Source of the DNA: an uncultured SAR86 cluster bacterium
Lineage (GTDB): Bacteria; Pseudomonadota; Gammaproteobacteria; Magnimaribacterales; D2472
DNA: 62,964 nucleotides
Reading direction: 5' to 3'
NCBI GenBank assembly: GCA_902557705.1
Contig: CACEBI010000007.1
Coordinates: forward strand, 1-62,964
A program made the translations under genes and the position numbers. Position 1 is the first letter of the stretch. Each line of letters begins with the position of its first letter. This document shows, piece by piece, positions 8,001 to 16,209 of this stretch. The notes below the pieces were generated by a model. That model saw nothing but the letters and a program-made list of their open reading frames with translations. It did not search any database and had not been told where the DNA came from.

Positions 8001-8022
8001 ACTGTACATATTACTGTGCATA
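8001..8022. repeat. Tandem decamers near left island end (possible recombinase arm sites)
   Basis: ACTGTACATA (8001-8010) and ACTGTGCATA (8013-8022) are two direct near-copies 12 bp apart, about 45 bp inside the left attachment repeat. The same decamer occurs near the other end (10941-10950, and inverted at 10915-10924). Paired short repeats flanking the core are the layout of arm-type sites of tyrosine-recombinase attP regions. Confidence 0.55.
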
Positions 8023-8025
8023 CTT

Positions 8026-8238
8026 TTACCAATCTGATTTAAAAAAGTTGAAATATTTTGGTGAAGACACGCCTGCATAACTTTTTCTCATACAATATTT
8101 GAGTCTACCTTTTTCATATCTATAAACATATGCCCCTAATGGACCCCATGCCCTGAGACATACTTCAAATACTTCATCTCCATAGTCGTGAATCCATAGA
8201 TTTTTGTTCACTTCAATAGTTTTTCTGGTGTTTTTCAT
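8026..8238 (-). CDS. Hypothetical protein of the tRNA-Phe island, 70 aa
   Basis: A small basic protein rich in aromatic residues (WIHDYGDEVFEV, YVYRYEKGRLKYC) with a strong ribosome site (AAAGGAGAAAAA) before its ATG, which supports real translation. No family is recognised. It lies just inside the left island end with its stop codon abutting the possible arm repeats, and is transcribed toward the left att repeat. It is too short and lacks motifs to be an integrase. An excisionase or control role is possible but unsupported. Confidence 0.55.
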   Translation of the reverse strand: MKNTRKTIEVNKNLWIHDYGDEVFEVCLRAWGPLGAYVYRYEKGRLKYCMRKSYAGVSSPKYFNFFKSDW

Positions 8239-8276
8239 TTTTTCTCCTTTAGTTGTTGATTAACCACATCACTTTT

Positions 8277-8302
8277 CCACCTTGCCGGAGTTGGCAGGTT
8301 GG
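8277..8302. promoter_or_regulatory. Hairpin in the gap between the two small island genes
   Basis: CCACCTTGCC (8277-8286) can pair with GGCAGGTTGG (8293-8302) around loop GGAGTT: eight Watson-Crick pairs, one G-U and one mismatch. It is by far the most GC-rich spot in the AT-rich gap 8239-8475 and lies 39 bp or more upstream of the start at 8238. It could be a 5'-leader structure or a protein-binding site. No T-run follows, so it is not an evident terminator. Confidence 0.4.
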
Positions 8303-8475
8303 AGGAGAACTTAATCTCGCTCTTGATGTTTGATCATTATAACAATCTTTAGATTGAAATTCTTAATAAAATCCCCATATAAATAAGTGTAAAGAAAGAA
8401 ATAAATTCCTTATTTCAGATTCCATTACTCACTTCAACTCACCTAATTTTGGGTGCGTTTTTTATGGAGAAAAAT

Positions 8476-8778
8476 ATGCAAGTATTTAAATGTGAGATTA
8501 ATAATCCTAATGGAAAAATTAATCATAACGTTCATTGTGATTGGGATGACCAAGGCAATCTACATTTTTGTGAACACGATCTAGGAGAGGGCGTTAAAGA
8601 ATTTTGGGGTACTGATGAGTACGAATACTTTATGATGATTCATCAAAAGGATGTCGCAAAATTTGTTCTTTGTTCTTTTTGGAAAGGTTTTACTTTTGAA
8701 GAAAGATTTACTGTTAAAGATTTAAGAGAATTATGTGATGAATATGAAATTGAGTACTCTTCTGATAACTGGTTTTAG
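8476..8778 (+). CDS. Hypothetical acidic protein of the tRNA-Phe island, 100 aa
   Basis: A small acidic protein (MQVFKCEINNPNG at the start, YEIEYSSDNWF at the end) with no recognised domain. The frame is open from a TTG at 8449 and has an ATG at 8464, but the ATG at 8476 has GGAG at 8466-8469 at proper spacing and is preferred. It converges with the methyltransferase gene and the two stop codons overlap by 4 bp. It could be an accessory or control gene of the restriction-modification pair, or unrelated cargo. No helix-turn-helix typical of C proteins is visible. Confidence 0.55.
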   Translation: MQVFKCEINNPNGKINHNVHCDWDDQGNLHFCEHDLGEGVKEFWGTDEYEYFMMIHQKDVAKFVLCSFWKGFTFEERFTVKDLRELCDEYEIEYSSDNWF

Positions 8779-9758
8779 TCCAAAGATTCTCTGATTGCTT
8801 TTGCTAAAACCGTAATCAATGGAACTGATACTGCATTTCCTGCTTGTTTATATAGATGAGAATTCGCCATCTCTTTTGGTAATTTGAAACCTTTTGGGAA
8901 TCCTTGGAAGTTGAAACATTCTCTTGGAGTTAACTTCCTATAACCATCATCGGTTAAAACAAGAGGTACGTTATGACCACCCGTACCCATGTTTGCAGTA
9001 AGAGTAGGGCATCTGTTGTTTTTATTTTCTCTGACATACTGTCTGCGCCATTGATAAAGAGTATCTTTAGATTTCATAGTCTTTCTGAGTTCTGGATACA
9101 TATATTTATCTTGTCTGTAATAGAAGTTTTCCATTACTTCACCTGATTCAAGAAAGTCTTGGATGCCTTTATTGCTTTTGACTCTTTTGGGAGGAAACCT
9201 TTTAGCAAACTCTCTACTAACTAAATTTTTCTTTCTTGAAAATTCCCAATTATGCTCACCTCTAAAGCAGATCAAGAAAGTTCTTTCTCTATTTTGAGGT
9301 ATTGGCGTGTAATCACAGGTATTTAACACATCAAAAAATACTGAATAACCATTATCTTGAATAATATTAACGACGGTTTGAAAAGTTTTACCCTTATCAT
9401 GAGATTTAAAGTTTTTTACATTTTCTAAAAATAGAACTTTTGGTTTTCTTTTTAATTCATTAATAAGTCTAATGATTTCAAAGAATACATTTCCCCTGTC
9501 ATCATCAAAACCTTTTCTATATCCTGCAATTGAAAATGCCTGACAAGGGAAACCACCACATAAAACATCTACAGGTTTAAGGTCTTTACCTTTAATTTTT
9601 CTTACATCCTCTTCATGCAATGTATGTGAGAAGTTTTTTCTATAGGTAACACATGAGTTTTTATCAATTTCATTTGCCCAGGCAATTTCAAAACCTGCTT
9701 TTTCAAAACCAAGTTCAATACCTCCAACCCCAGAGAAAAGTCCGCCAACTTTATACAT
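8775..9758 (-). CDS. DNA (cytosine-5) methyltransferase of a type II R-M system, 327 aa
   Basis: All main C5-methylase motifs are present in canonical order: I (GLFSGVGGIELG, SAM binding), IV (GGFPCQAFS with catalytic Cys72), VI (LENVKNF), VIII (QNRERTFLICF), the target-recognition region with TLTANMGTGGHNVP, IX (RKLTPRECFNFQGFP) and X (YKQAGNAVSVPL). The enzyme methylates cytosine C5 in a short duplex target that cannot be read from the sequence. The ATG at 9758 overlaps the stop of the upstream nuclease gene by 8 bp; an in-frame TTG at 9782 would add eight residues. With the nuclease gene it forms a compact restriction-modification operon inside the tRNA-Phe island. Confidence 0.95.
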   Translation of the reverse strand: MYKVGGLFSGVGGIELGFEKAGFEIAWANEIDKNSCVTYRKNFSHTLHEEDVRKIKGKDLKPVDVLCGGFPCQAFSIAGYRKGFDDDRGNVFFEIIRLINELKRKPKVLFLENVKNFKSHDKGKTFQTVVNIIQDNGYSVFFDVLNTCDYTPIPQNRERTFLICFRGEHNWEFSRKKNLVSREFAKRFPPKRVKSNKGIQDFLESGEVMENFYYRQDKYMYPELRKTMKSKDTLYQWRRQYVRENKNNRCPTLTANMGTGGHNVPLVLTDDGYRKLTPRECFNFQGFPKGFKLPKEMANSHLYKQAGNAVSVPLITVLAKAIRESLD

Positions 9759-10842
9759 TTTTTCGATTATATATTTCTTCAAGTTTGTTTATGAGTTCAT
9801 CCGTACAATCAGTTGGATATGATTCATAAACATGATTTGATTGATCGTATATAGACTTGTGGTTAAATAATTCAACTTCTTTTGAACTTTTTTTGAAAAC
9901 TGCAAATTCAATTTCATAAAAACCTGGATCCAGTTTGAATTGATTAAGATAACAAGACTTTATTGCTTCAATGTAAAGTTTGGTCTTTGTCATTTTTGAT
10001 GAATGAATAATTTGCACACAATTTGCTTTGGTATGGATAGGTAAAAACTGATTTTTTCTCTCATTTACTGGATCATAAATGAAAACATCATCTTTAATCA
10101 TTGTCTTCATTCCTTTTGATCTTGGAGGTATATCAACTTCTTCTATAGATCTGAAACCTTTTATATATCTAATAGGTTCATTTTGATTAAAACTTAAGTT
10201 GTGTTTCATAAGATCACTACCTTTATAAATTCCAAGCAATCTTAAAGTTGCAATTTTTTCTGATAGATTTGAGTTTGGCATTTGAATTATATTTTTAGAA
10301 TTATCCTTAAGGTAAATACTATCCATTTTTAGATTTTGATCATTTATATCTAATTTATTGAAGAAATTAAATAAATATAAATCATCAAACTCAGACTCCA
10401 CATAAACAAAATAATGATTATCATCAAATTGTGGCATTCCAAGACCTGTCAAGAATTGAGAGTTCCTTACAGTCTTAACTTCAATAAAAGGATTATTCTT
10501 TTCATGAATCCATTCATCTTTAACAAAATATGACAATGGAACTATATCCCCGTTATTTCCTTTAAGACCAATAACATCAGCACATTTCTTTGCGCTTTTT
10601 TCATTATAAAAAAAGAAGTCAGGATCAACTTTAAAATCCTTGTCAGCAAGCAAGTGATTAAAAATTATCCAATTAACACATTGGTTAGCAAATCTATCAA
10701 TAAAACCACCAATTTTATCTGATCTACCACCAATAGATATTCTACTAAGAGGATCTGATTCAAATTTTAATAAACACCATTTTAAGAGTGGCAAAAAATC
10801 TAGTTCGCTTATTTCTATTTCTTGATATTTATTTATATTCAT
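9751..10842 (-). CDS. Putative type II restriction endonuclease, 363 aa
   Basis: No named restriction family is recognised by eye, but a PD-(D/E)xK nuclease core is readable: Asp89 in KKCADVIGLKG and, after a long strand-loop, Glu121-x-Lys123 in NPFIEVKTVR. Gene order supports the call: it lies immediately upstream of the C5-methyltransferase and overlaps it by 8 bp, as in many type II systems. The expected role is cleavage of the same site the neighbour protects. Having the nuclease first and coupled to the methylase is unusual and implies another way to ensure methylation first. The ATG start follows an AT-rich leader without a strong ribosome site. Confidence 0.75.
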   Translation of the reverse strand: MNINKYQEIEISELDFLPLLKWCLLKFESDPLSRISIGGRSDKIGGFIDRFANQCVNWIIFNHLLADKDFKVDPDFFFYNEKSAKKCADVIGLKGNNGDIVPLSYFVKDEWIHEKNNPFIEVKTVRNSQFLTGLGMPQFDDNHYFVYVESEFDDLYLFNFFNKLDINDQNLKMDSIYLKDNSKNIIQMPNSNLSEKIATLRLLGIYKGSDLMKHNLSFNQNEPIRYIKGFRSIEEVDIPPRSKGMKTMIKDDVFIYDPVNERKNQFLPIHTKANCVQIIHSSKMTKTKLYIEAIKSCYLNQFKLDPGFYEIEFAVFKKSSKEVELFNHKSIYDQSNHVYESYPTDCTDELINKLEEIYNRKNV

Positions 10843-10914
10843 TATGTATCTAATCTAGCAAATGTTAATTATGCCATGTTAGTAATTCTATTAATTTCTT
10901 TCCTTGAGAATTTT

Positions 10915-10950
10915 TATGCACAGTTCCTAATGTGTGTATAACTGTGCATA
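10915..10950. repeat. Decamer repeats near right island end (possible recombinase arm sites)
   Basis: TATGCACAGT (10915-10924) is the inverted copy and ACTGTGCATA (10941-10950) the direct copy of the decamer at 8013-8022. They lie 38-73 bp inside the right att repeat. The rest of the 10843-10989 gap shows no gene. Presence at both island ends is what arm-type sites of an attP would leave after integration. Confidence 0.55.
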
Positions 10951-10987
10951 TTCTTAAAATCTAGAAACTCTCGAAAAACCCTTTAGG

Positions 10988-11039
10988 AATGGTGCCCAGA
11001 GGTGGGATCGAACCACCGACACAAGGATTTTCAGTCCTT
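10988..11039. repeat. Attachment-site repeat within the functional tRNA-Phe (att)
   Basis: Perfect 52-bp direct copy of 7905-7956. Identity stops at 11039/7956 inside the 5' side of the anticodon stem, so the crossover lies between the anticodon arm and the tRNA 3' end. Because this copy keeps the 5' half and the promoter, the tRNA stays functional after insertion. Confidence 0.9.
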
Positions 11040-11065
11040 TGCTCTACCAACTGAGCTATCTGGGC
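10990..11065 (-). tRNA. tRNA-Phe (anticodon GAA)
   Basis: On the minus strand the 76-nt sequence folds as a canonical cloverleaf: acceptor GCCCAGA/TCTGGGC, D arm with AGCTCAGTTGGTAGAGC, anticodon stem AAGGA/TCCTT with loop CTGAAAA (anticodon GAA, Phe), T arm with GGTTCGATCCC, and an encoded CCA. Its 3' half is the integration site of the island to its left. Confidence 0.97.
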
Positions 11066-11080
11066 AATAAATGAAAGAGG

Positions 11081-11109
11081 ATTATAGAAAAGATTCCACC
11101 CAATGTCAT
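11081..11109 (-). promoter_or_regulatory. Sigma-70-type promoter of tRNA-Phe
   Basis: On the minus strand ATGACA (11109-11104) and a perfect TATAAT (11086-11081) are separated by 17 bp, which puts the start of transcription near 11074, some 9 bp before the tRNA. The -35 differs from TTGACA at one base. Confidence 0.75.
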
Positions 11110-11129
11110 TAAGATTAAATTTTTAATTA

Positions 11130-13733
11130 TTAGCTTCGAACCCTTTTATTTTCTGGATCATAAAGCGACCCTTTGCCAACTATTTTAACCGTAATAGGAT
11201 AAACACCATCACCATCTTCATTAAAGTATTCAATGGCTAGCTTTTGACCTTCTTTTGCAAGTTCAGCAGGCAAATAACCCATAACAACAAACTCTTTTAT
11301 AGAAGGGCAGTAAGACATACCGGTGGTATATGATCTCCTTCCTTTGCTATCCACCGGGACTTCTCCAGAAGCTGGATCAATGATTGGAGAAATTCCAACA
11401 GGATATCTTGGAACTCCAGATACATTGAGGTCATCCACAGTCATGGTACACAAAATTGCACATGGGTCTTCTTCTCTATGTTTCAAATGAGCAGCTTTTC
11501 CATGAAAATCTGCTTCTTTAACAAGAGGCCTTTGAATAGCTGCTTCACATGCGTTGTATTCAGTTTCTAGATCAGCACCCTGAAGCCTAAAACTTTTTTC
11601 AAGACGCCTGCTGTTAGCATAAGTTTCTATCCCTACAGGAATTACTCCAACTTCAAGTAATGAATCATATAATGCCAAGCCTTCATCGCTATTATTATTG
11701 AGATAAATTTCCCAACCGCTTTCACCAACATAGGATATTCTTGCAGCCCAGACATCAATAGTTTTTCCGCCCGATAAATTAAGAGTCAAATTTTTTGCTG
11801 TTACAAATGGAAAATTATCTAAGCTAATTTCATCTGCATCAATAAAATTACCTAATGCCTCTTCAGCTTTTGGACCCCACAAACCAAGAGTAGCTATATC
11901 ATGAGTTCTAATAGTGATTTTAGCATCAAGATTATTGTCGTCTCTATAATTACGTAATGTAACCCAATCTCTGTTTCCATCAGCACCACCAGTTACAACT
12001 CTATACTTGGTATTACCAAGTCTTGAGATTGTTAGATCAGCATGCACACCACCATCTTCATCAAGGAAATTAGTGTATATAACTTTTCCAATAGGAGTAT
12101 TCCCGCCGACTTTAGCAACTGAAAGATATTCGAGCATTTTCTCTGCATCTGGACCTTCAATATCCATAATTGGGAAATGAGACAGGTTTATCATTCCTAC
12201 AGAATCACTCATCGCAAGATGTTCAGCATTTGCAAGTTCATAGGGCACATGACGACTATCCCATTCATTTTCTCTAACTGGAATATCATTTAAATAATCT
12301 TGAAGTTTTTCTCTATTGCTTTCATATGCAAATGCTCGCTCCCAACGTGCAACTTCATTATCAAAATATCCACCAAGCTCTTTTTCTCTTTCATAAAAAG
12401 GGCTTACAAACTTTTCTCTTTCAGTGATATAAGGTTCTCTAGGATGAACAGCAGGAGTATATATAGTCTGAGAGTTTTCAAAAGCCCTAGACTTAACAAA
12501 TTCTTTTTCTTTTTGCTCTGGGTACAGACGTGCAATATCAAATGAATGCATATCAACTTGCGTTTTACCTTTTACCATAAGCTCAGCACATAGTCTTGCG
12601 CATCCAGGACCATCTTTGACCCAAACGGCTTCACATAACCAGAACCCTCTAACCTCAGGACTTTCTCCTATTAGAGACCCAGCATCAGTTGTAACAGACA
12701 ATAGGCCATTAAATGAGCTTCTTTCATCCCAACCAAGTTCATTTAATATTGGAGTTGTTTCAAAAGCTTTTTCTAGAGGTTCAGCTATTTCTTCTAAATC
12801 TAGATATCGCATTGAATCTGAGCCCATTGTTTTTTCTGGATTGCCTATATCTTCAGGATCAACTAGGCGTGGTTCTTTATCCTCATAGAAACCCCACTCA
12901 AGCATTCCGCCATGAAGTCTCCCAGTATCTCTAACGTAAGCTGAGTTGCCCTGATCGCGAAGAAGAGGGTAAACAAGAAAATCTTCAGCGCCTTGTGCTT
13001 CTGGAAGTGGTCCAAAAAACAATAAGGGATGCTCTAACGGCATTAATGGAACTGGAACTCCAGCTTTTTTACCCATCAAAGGTCCCCATATGCCTGAGCA
13101 AATTACGACTTTATCTGCTTTTATAAATCCTTTATCAGTTTTGACCCCAGTAACTCGCCCATTCTCAACTTCAAAATCTATGGCTGGTGTGTCTGTAAAT
13201 GTTTTCAAAGCACCTTTATCTTTTGCACTCTCAACAGCAAAACTGACAACATCTTGAGATCTCGGTATTACTAATCCGGCATCTGGGTCCCACATTGCAC
13301 CCATTAAAGACTCTTCATCTAACAATGGAAATTTTTCTTTAGCTTCAGCTGCTGAAATAAGTCGTACATTGGTTCCAAACGCCTTTCCGGAGCCCACCTT
13401 TCTTTTTAATTCTTCCCATCTAGCATCGTCACCTTTTCGGCAAATTTCTAAACCACCTTTCTTTAAGAAAAAGCCATTATCTTCATAAAACTTTCGGCTA
13501 TATGCTGTTGTCCAACAGCCTAATTTGTCATGAGTAGTGTTATACACGAAATCAGAAGCGTGAGCCGTTGATGCAATATCTGATGGTATTACGCTGGATT
13601 TTTCTAATCCTACTATATTTTTTTGTCCCAATTCAGATAGCCAATATGCAATCATTGAGCCAACAATGCCGCCTACACCAACGATGACTACATCTGCTTC
13701 TGATGGAAATTTTGAGTTTGTATTTTCAGTCAT
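11130..13733 (-). CDS. Dimethylglycine/sarcosine dehydrogenase-type FAD oxidoreductase with GcvT domain, 867 aa
   Basis: The N-terminal half (about 15-390) is a DAO-type FAD oxidoreductase: dinucleotide fold VVIVGVGGIVGS, and STAHAS near residue 58, which corresponds to the His region used for covalent FAD in this family. A linker (about 395-450) leads to a GcvT/aminomethyltransferase domain (about 460-740) and its C-terminal barrel (760-860). This is the architecture of dimethylglycine and sarcosine dehydrogenases, which oxidatively demethylate methylated glycines and pass the one-carbon unit to tetrahydrofolate. The likely role is use of glycine-betaine-derived osmolytes. The exact substrate cannot be read. 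It stands alone as a transcription unit. Confidence 0.85.
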   Translation of the reverse strand: MTENTNSKFPSEADVVIVGVGGIVGSMIAYWLSELGQKNIVGLEKSSVIPSDIASTAHASDFVYNTTHDKLGCWTTAYSRKFYEDNGFFLKKGGLEICRKGDDARWEELKRKVGSGKAFGTNVRLISAAEAKEKFPLLDEESLMGAMWDPDAGLVIPRSQDVVSFAVESAKDKGALKTFTDTPAIDFEVENGRVTGVKTDKGFIKADKVVICSGIWGPLMGKKAGVPVPLMPLEHPLLFFGPLPEAQGAEDFLVYPLLRDQGNSAYVRDTGRLHGGMLEWGFYEDKEPRLVDPEDIGNPEKTMGSDSMRYLDLEEIAEPLEKAFETTPILNELGWDERSSFNGLLSVTTDAGSLIGESPEVRGFWLCEAVWVKDGPGCARLCAELMVKGKTQVDMHSFDIARLYPEQKEKEFVKSRAFENSQTIYTPAVHPREPYITEREKFVSPFYEREKELGGYFDNEVARWERAFAYESNREKLQDYLNDIPVRENEWDSRHVPYELANAEHLAMSDSVGMINLSHFPIMDIEGPDAEKMLEYLSVAKVGGNTPIGKVIYTNFLDEDGGVHADLTISRLGNTKYRVVTGGADGNRDWVTLRNYRDDNNLDAKITIRTHDIATLGLWGPKAEEALGNFIDADEISLDNFPFVTAKNLTLNLSGGKTIDVWAARISYVGESGWEIYLNNNSDEGLALYDSLLEVGVIPVGIETYANSRRLEKSFRLQGADLETEYNACEAAIQRPLVKEADFHGKAAHLKHREEDPCAILCTMTVDDLNVSGVPRYPVGISPIIDPASGEVPVDSKGRRSYTTGMSYCPSIKEFVVMGYLPAELAKEGQKLAIEYFNEDGDGVYPITVKIVGKGSLYDPENKRVRS

Positions 13734-13849
13734 GCTTAAATTTAACTCTAATTTTTTATTTTGTAAATTAGAATTTTTACTAGAAAAAAATTAAAGTTTT
13801 AATATGTTTTTAGGGTTGTGTGAGGTATCTTTTTGGATGTTTATATTCT

Positions 13850-14119
13850 TTATTCTAACGCCTTGAAACCAGACGCTTTTTCATAATCTTCATTGTTAAA
13901 AAATTTATCCATTTGTTCAATTAACCACCTTCTATTGTCGGGATCAGACATATCTAAGTGTTTTTCATTTATCAAAGTTGTTTGGTGAGACTTCCATTTA
14001 TCCCAGGCTTCTTGAGAAACGCTACTTTGTATCTCTACTCCCTTTGGCCCAGGCATAGGAGGTACAGATAAAGCAATCATTTCTTTTTGATATTTTTTAC
14101 AAAAAACTTTCTTAGTCAT
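13850..14119 (-). CDS. yggX: Fe(2+)-trafficking / oxidative-damage protection protein YggX, 89 aa
   Basis: Small protein matching the YggX family: an N-terminal VFCKKYQKE with the conserved Cys, then EAWDKWKSHQTTLINEKHLD and a C-terminal acidic tail. YggX protects Fe-S clusters against oxidative damage and takes part in cytosolic iron handling. It follows mutY with a 4-bp ATGA overlap, the same mutY-yggX order as in enterobacteria. This makes sense because MutY carries a [4Fe-4S] cluster. Length is normal (about 90). Confidence 0.95.
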   Translation of the reverse strand: MTKKVFCKKYQKEMIALSVPPMPGPKGVEIQSSVSQEAWDKWKSHQTTLINEKHLDMSDPDNRRWLIEQMDKFFNNEDYEKASGFKALE

Positions 14120-15135
14120 AATTTTTCTATTATAGACTTAATGGGCTTCGGCATACCGTATTTATCAATATTACTTTTATTAACCCATTTATATTTTTCA
14201 TTAGTTTTTAGTTTAAAGATCTTTCCATAACTATAAATATTTATTTTTATATCCAAATTAAGATGAGATAGCTTATGTTTGATACTAATCTCTTCTAGAG
14301 TTTCAATATCATCTTTCCATGGCAAGGGATGGTTGGGATTTAACTCAAGCGGTGTCCACAATCCCTCCCAAAATGATTCTTCTAATTTTTTAAATAATAA
14401 AAATGAATCGTTACTTCTTGCTAAAGCATAATTTATTTTTTTGGTTGGGTTTTGTTTTTTTGTTTCTTTTTTGTTTGCTTTAACTTTGAAAGCACTGTTA
14501 CAACCTTTTTGCAAAGGACAGATGCCACAGTTTGGTTTTGAGTTATGACAAATCGTTGCACCCAAATCCATTATTCCTTGGGTATATGAAAAAATATTTT
14601 TTCTTGGAGTATGTTTATTAGATAAATCCCATAACTTTTTATTTGATTTATGAGTTGAATCATTATCAACTGATTCATATCTTGAAATAACTCTCTTCAC
14701 ATTAGCATCCAGAATGGGATATGGAATTTGATATGCTAAAGACATTATTGCTCCAGCTGTTGATTCACCAATTCCTGGAAGCCTGACAATATCATTAAAT
14801 GATTTTGGGAATCTATTTTTAAAATCATTTAAGATAATTTCTTTTGCGTTGTATATATTAATTGCTCTTCTATAAAATCCTAACCCGGTCCATAAAGCTA
14901 AGATTTCCTCCTCATTGGCTGTGGATAGTGATTTGAGGTTTGGGTATCTACTTATAAACTTTTTAAAGAAAGGAATTACAGTCTTTACTTGAGTCTGTTG
15001 TAACATTATTTCTGAAATCCAAACTCTATAAGCAGTTACATTTTTTCTCCACGGAAGCTTGCTTCTACCATTTTTTATATACCACTTAACTATTTGTTTT
15101 GATAATTGAGAATCTTGATCACAATTCTTTTTCAT
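14116..15135 (-). CDS. mutY: A/G-specific adenine DNA glycosylase MutY, 339 aa
   Basis: HhH-GPD glycosylase that removes adenine mispaired with 8-oxoguanine. Visible features are catalytic Glu42 in [10 protein letters not shown], the helix-hairpin-helix with [12 protein letters not shown] (119-130), the conserved Asp143 in ILDANVKR, and the iron-sulfur loop Cys196, Cys203, Cys206, Cys212 (C-x6-C-x2-C-x5-C). The C-terminal part (about 225-339) corresponds to the NUDIX-like 8-oxoG recognition domain and is diverged. The start overlaps the end of gpmA by 17 bp, which suggests a gpmA-mutY-yggX transcript. Confidence 0.96.
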   Translation of the reverse strand: MKKNCDQDSQLSKQIVKWYIKNGRSKLPWRKNVTAYRVWISEIMLQQTQVKTVIPFFKKFISRYPNLKSLSTANEEEILALWTGLGFYRRAINIYNAKEIILNDFKNRFPKSFNDIVRLPGIGESTAGAIMSLAYQIPYPILDANVKRVISRYESVDNDSTHKSNKKLWDLSNKHTPRKNIFSYTQGIMDLGATICHNSKPNCGICPLQKGCNSAFKVKANKKETKKQNPTKKINYALARSNDSFLLFKKLEESFWEGLWTPLELNPNHPLPWKDDIETLEEISIKHKLSHLNLDIKINIYSYGKIFKLKTNEKYKWVNKSNIDKYGMPKPIKSIIEKL

Positions 15136-15751
15136 AGAGATTTGTTTTTTTATCTACCATGCCATCTGAAGTAAATTCATATTGAATAGGAGCACCAGTA
15201 GGTATTTCAAGTTTAACAATATCTTCAGATGAAATAGAATCTAGTTTCATTATTAACGCTCTAAGAGAATTTCCATGAGCTGCAATCAATATGCTTGAAC
15301 CACTTATAACCTTTGGCATAATTTCAGTTTCAAAATATGGAAGTACTCTATCAGCTGTATCTTTGAGACTTTCTCCGTCCGGAGGTGGTATATCAAACGA
15401 TCTTCTCCATATATGAACCTGTTCCTCTCCCCATTTTTTCCTGGCATCATCTTTATTTAATCCCGCTAGACTTCCATAGTGTCTTTCGTTGAGAGCTTCA
15501 TTTTTTATTATTGGTATTTCTTTTTGATTTAAAATTTCAAGAATAATATCCCCAGTCTTTTGAGCTCTTGAAAGCATAGATGTATACATAACATCAAATT
15601 CAATTTTTTGTTCTAGGATTAATTTACCTGCATTTTTTGCCTCTGAAACTCCTTGATCAGTAAGCCCTGGATCTTTCCATCCTGTAAAAAGATTTTTTGC
15701 ATTCCATTCACTCTGACCATGCCTTACCAATATTAAATTTCTAGATTTCAT
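15119..15751 (-). CDS. gpmA: 2,3-bisphosphoglycerate-dependent phosphoglycerate mutase, 210 aa
   Basis: Histidine-phosphatase superfamily enzyme interconverting 2- and 3-phosphoglycerate in glycolysis/gluconeogenesis. The phospho-acceptor is His11 in [24 protein letters not shown] is the GpmA signature, and the second active-site His is in [10 protein letters not shown] near residue 160. At 210 residues it is of the shorter GpmA type (E. coli has 250) and lacks the long C-terminal tail. It is divergent from the rhodanese gene at 15799, with a 47-bp shared upstream region. Confidence 0.94.
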   Translation of the reverse strand: MKSRNLILVRHGQSEWNAKNLFTGWKDPGLTDQGVSEAKNAGKLILEQKIEFDVMYTSMLSRAQKTGDIILEILNQKEIPIIKNEALNERHYGSLAGLNKDDARKKWGEEQVHIWRRSFDIPPPDGESLKDTADRVLPYFETEIMPKVISGSSILIAAHGNSLRALIMKLDSISSEDIVKLEIPTGAPIQYEFTSDGMVDKKTNLYEKEL

Positions 15752-15798
15752 TTTTAATTTTGTAATACTTTTACTTCATTTTAATAGATAATACACGC

Positions 15799-16209
15799 AT
15801 GGATAGGTTTATTTTATTTCTAATTGAACATTACTATTATTCTGTTCCACTTTTAGTAGCCATAGTTTTATTAATAAGATCAAGTGCTAAAAAAGGCGGA
15901 AAGAAAATTACTGCTCAAGACTTAATAAATTTAACGAATCAGAATAAGGTAAAACTGATTGATTTAAGACCTGCTGCTGATTTTGATGATGGTCATATTA
16001 CAGGATCTATTAACATTCCTTTTGCGAATCTTGATGATAGAGCTCATGAAATAAAAAAATATGAGGGCATATCTTTGGTATTAATTTGCGAGACGGGTAG
16101 CCAGTCAGCAAATGCTGGTGAGAAACTTCAAAATTTAGGACACAAGGATACTTTAATTTTATCTGGAGGAATTAATAATTGGAGAATGGATAATCTGCCT
16201 CTAATTTAG
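15799..16209 (+). CDS. Membrane-anchored rhodanese-like protein (YibN type), 136 aa
   Basis: One N-terminal transmembrane helix (about 13-27) is followed by a single rhodanese domain (38-136) with active-site Cys97 in LVLICETGSQSA and the usual LIDLRPAADFDDGHITGSIN entry motif. It resembles E. coli YibN, which also sits beside a phosphoglycerate mutase gene, so the neighbourhood here (gpmA divergent) is telling. The substrate for sulfur transfer or binding is unknown. Its stop overlaps the stop of ntrC by 4 bp in convergent orientation. Confidence 0.85.
   Translation: MDRFILFLIEHYYYSVPLLVAIVLLIRSSAKKGGKKITAQDLINLTNQNKVKLIDLRPAADFDDGHITGSINIPFANLDDRAHEIKKYEGISLVLICETGSQSANAGEKLQNLGHKDTLILSGGINNWRMDNLPLI

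Noticed and set aside
8449-8475. Longer N-terminus of the 100-residue island protein (TTG at 8449 or ATG at 8464)
   Set aside because: Neither has a ribosome site, while ATG 8476 has GGAG at proper spacing.
12300-12934. Plus-strand open frames inside the dimethylglycine-type dehydrogenase gene
   Set aside because: Entirely antisense to a well-conserved gene, mutually overlapping, with no recognisable motif or ribosome site.
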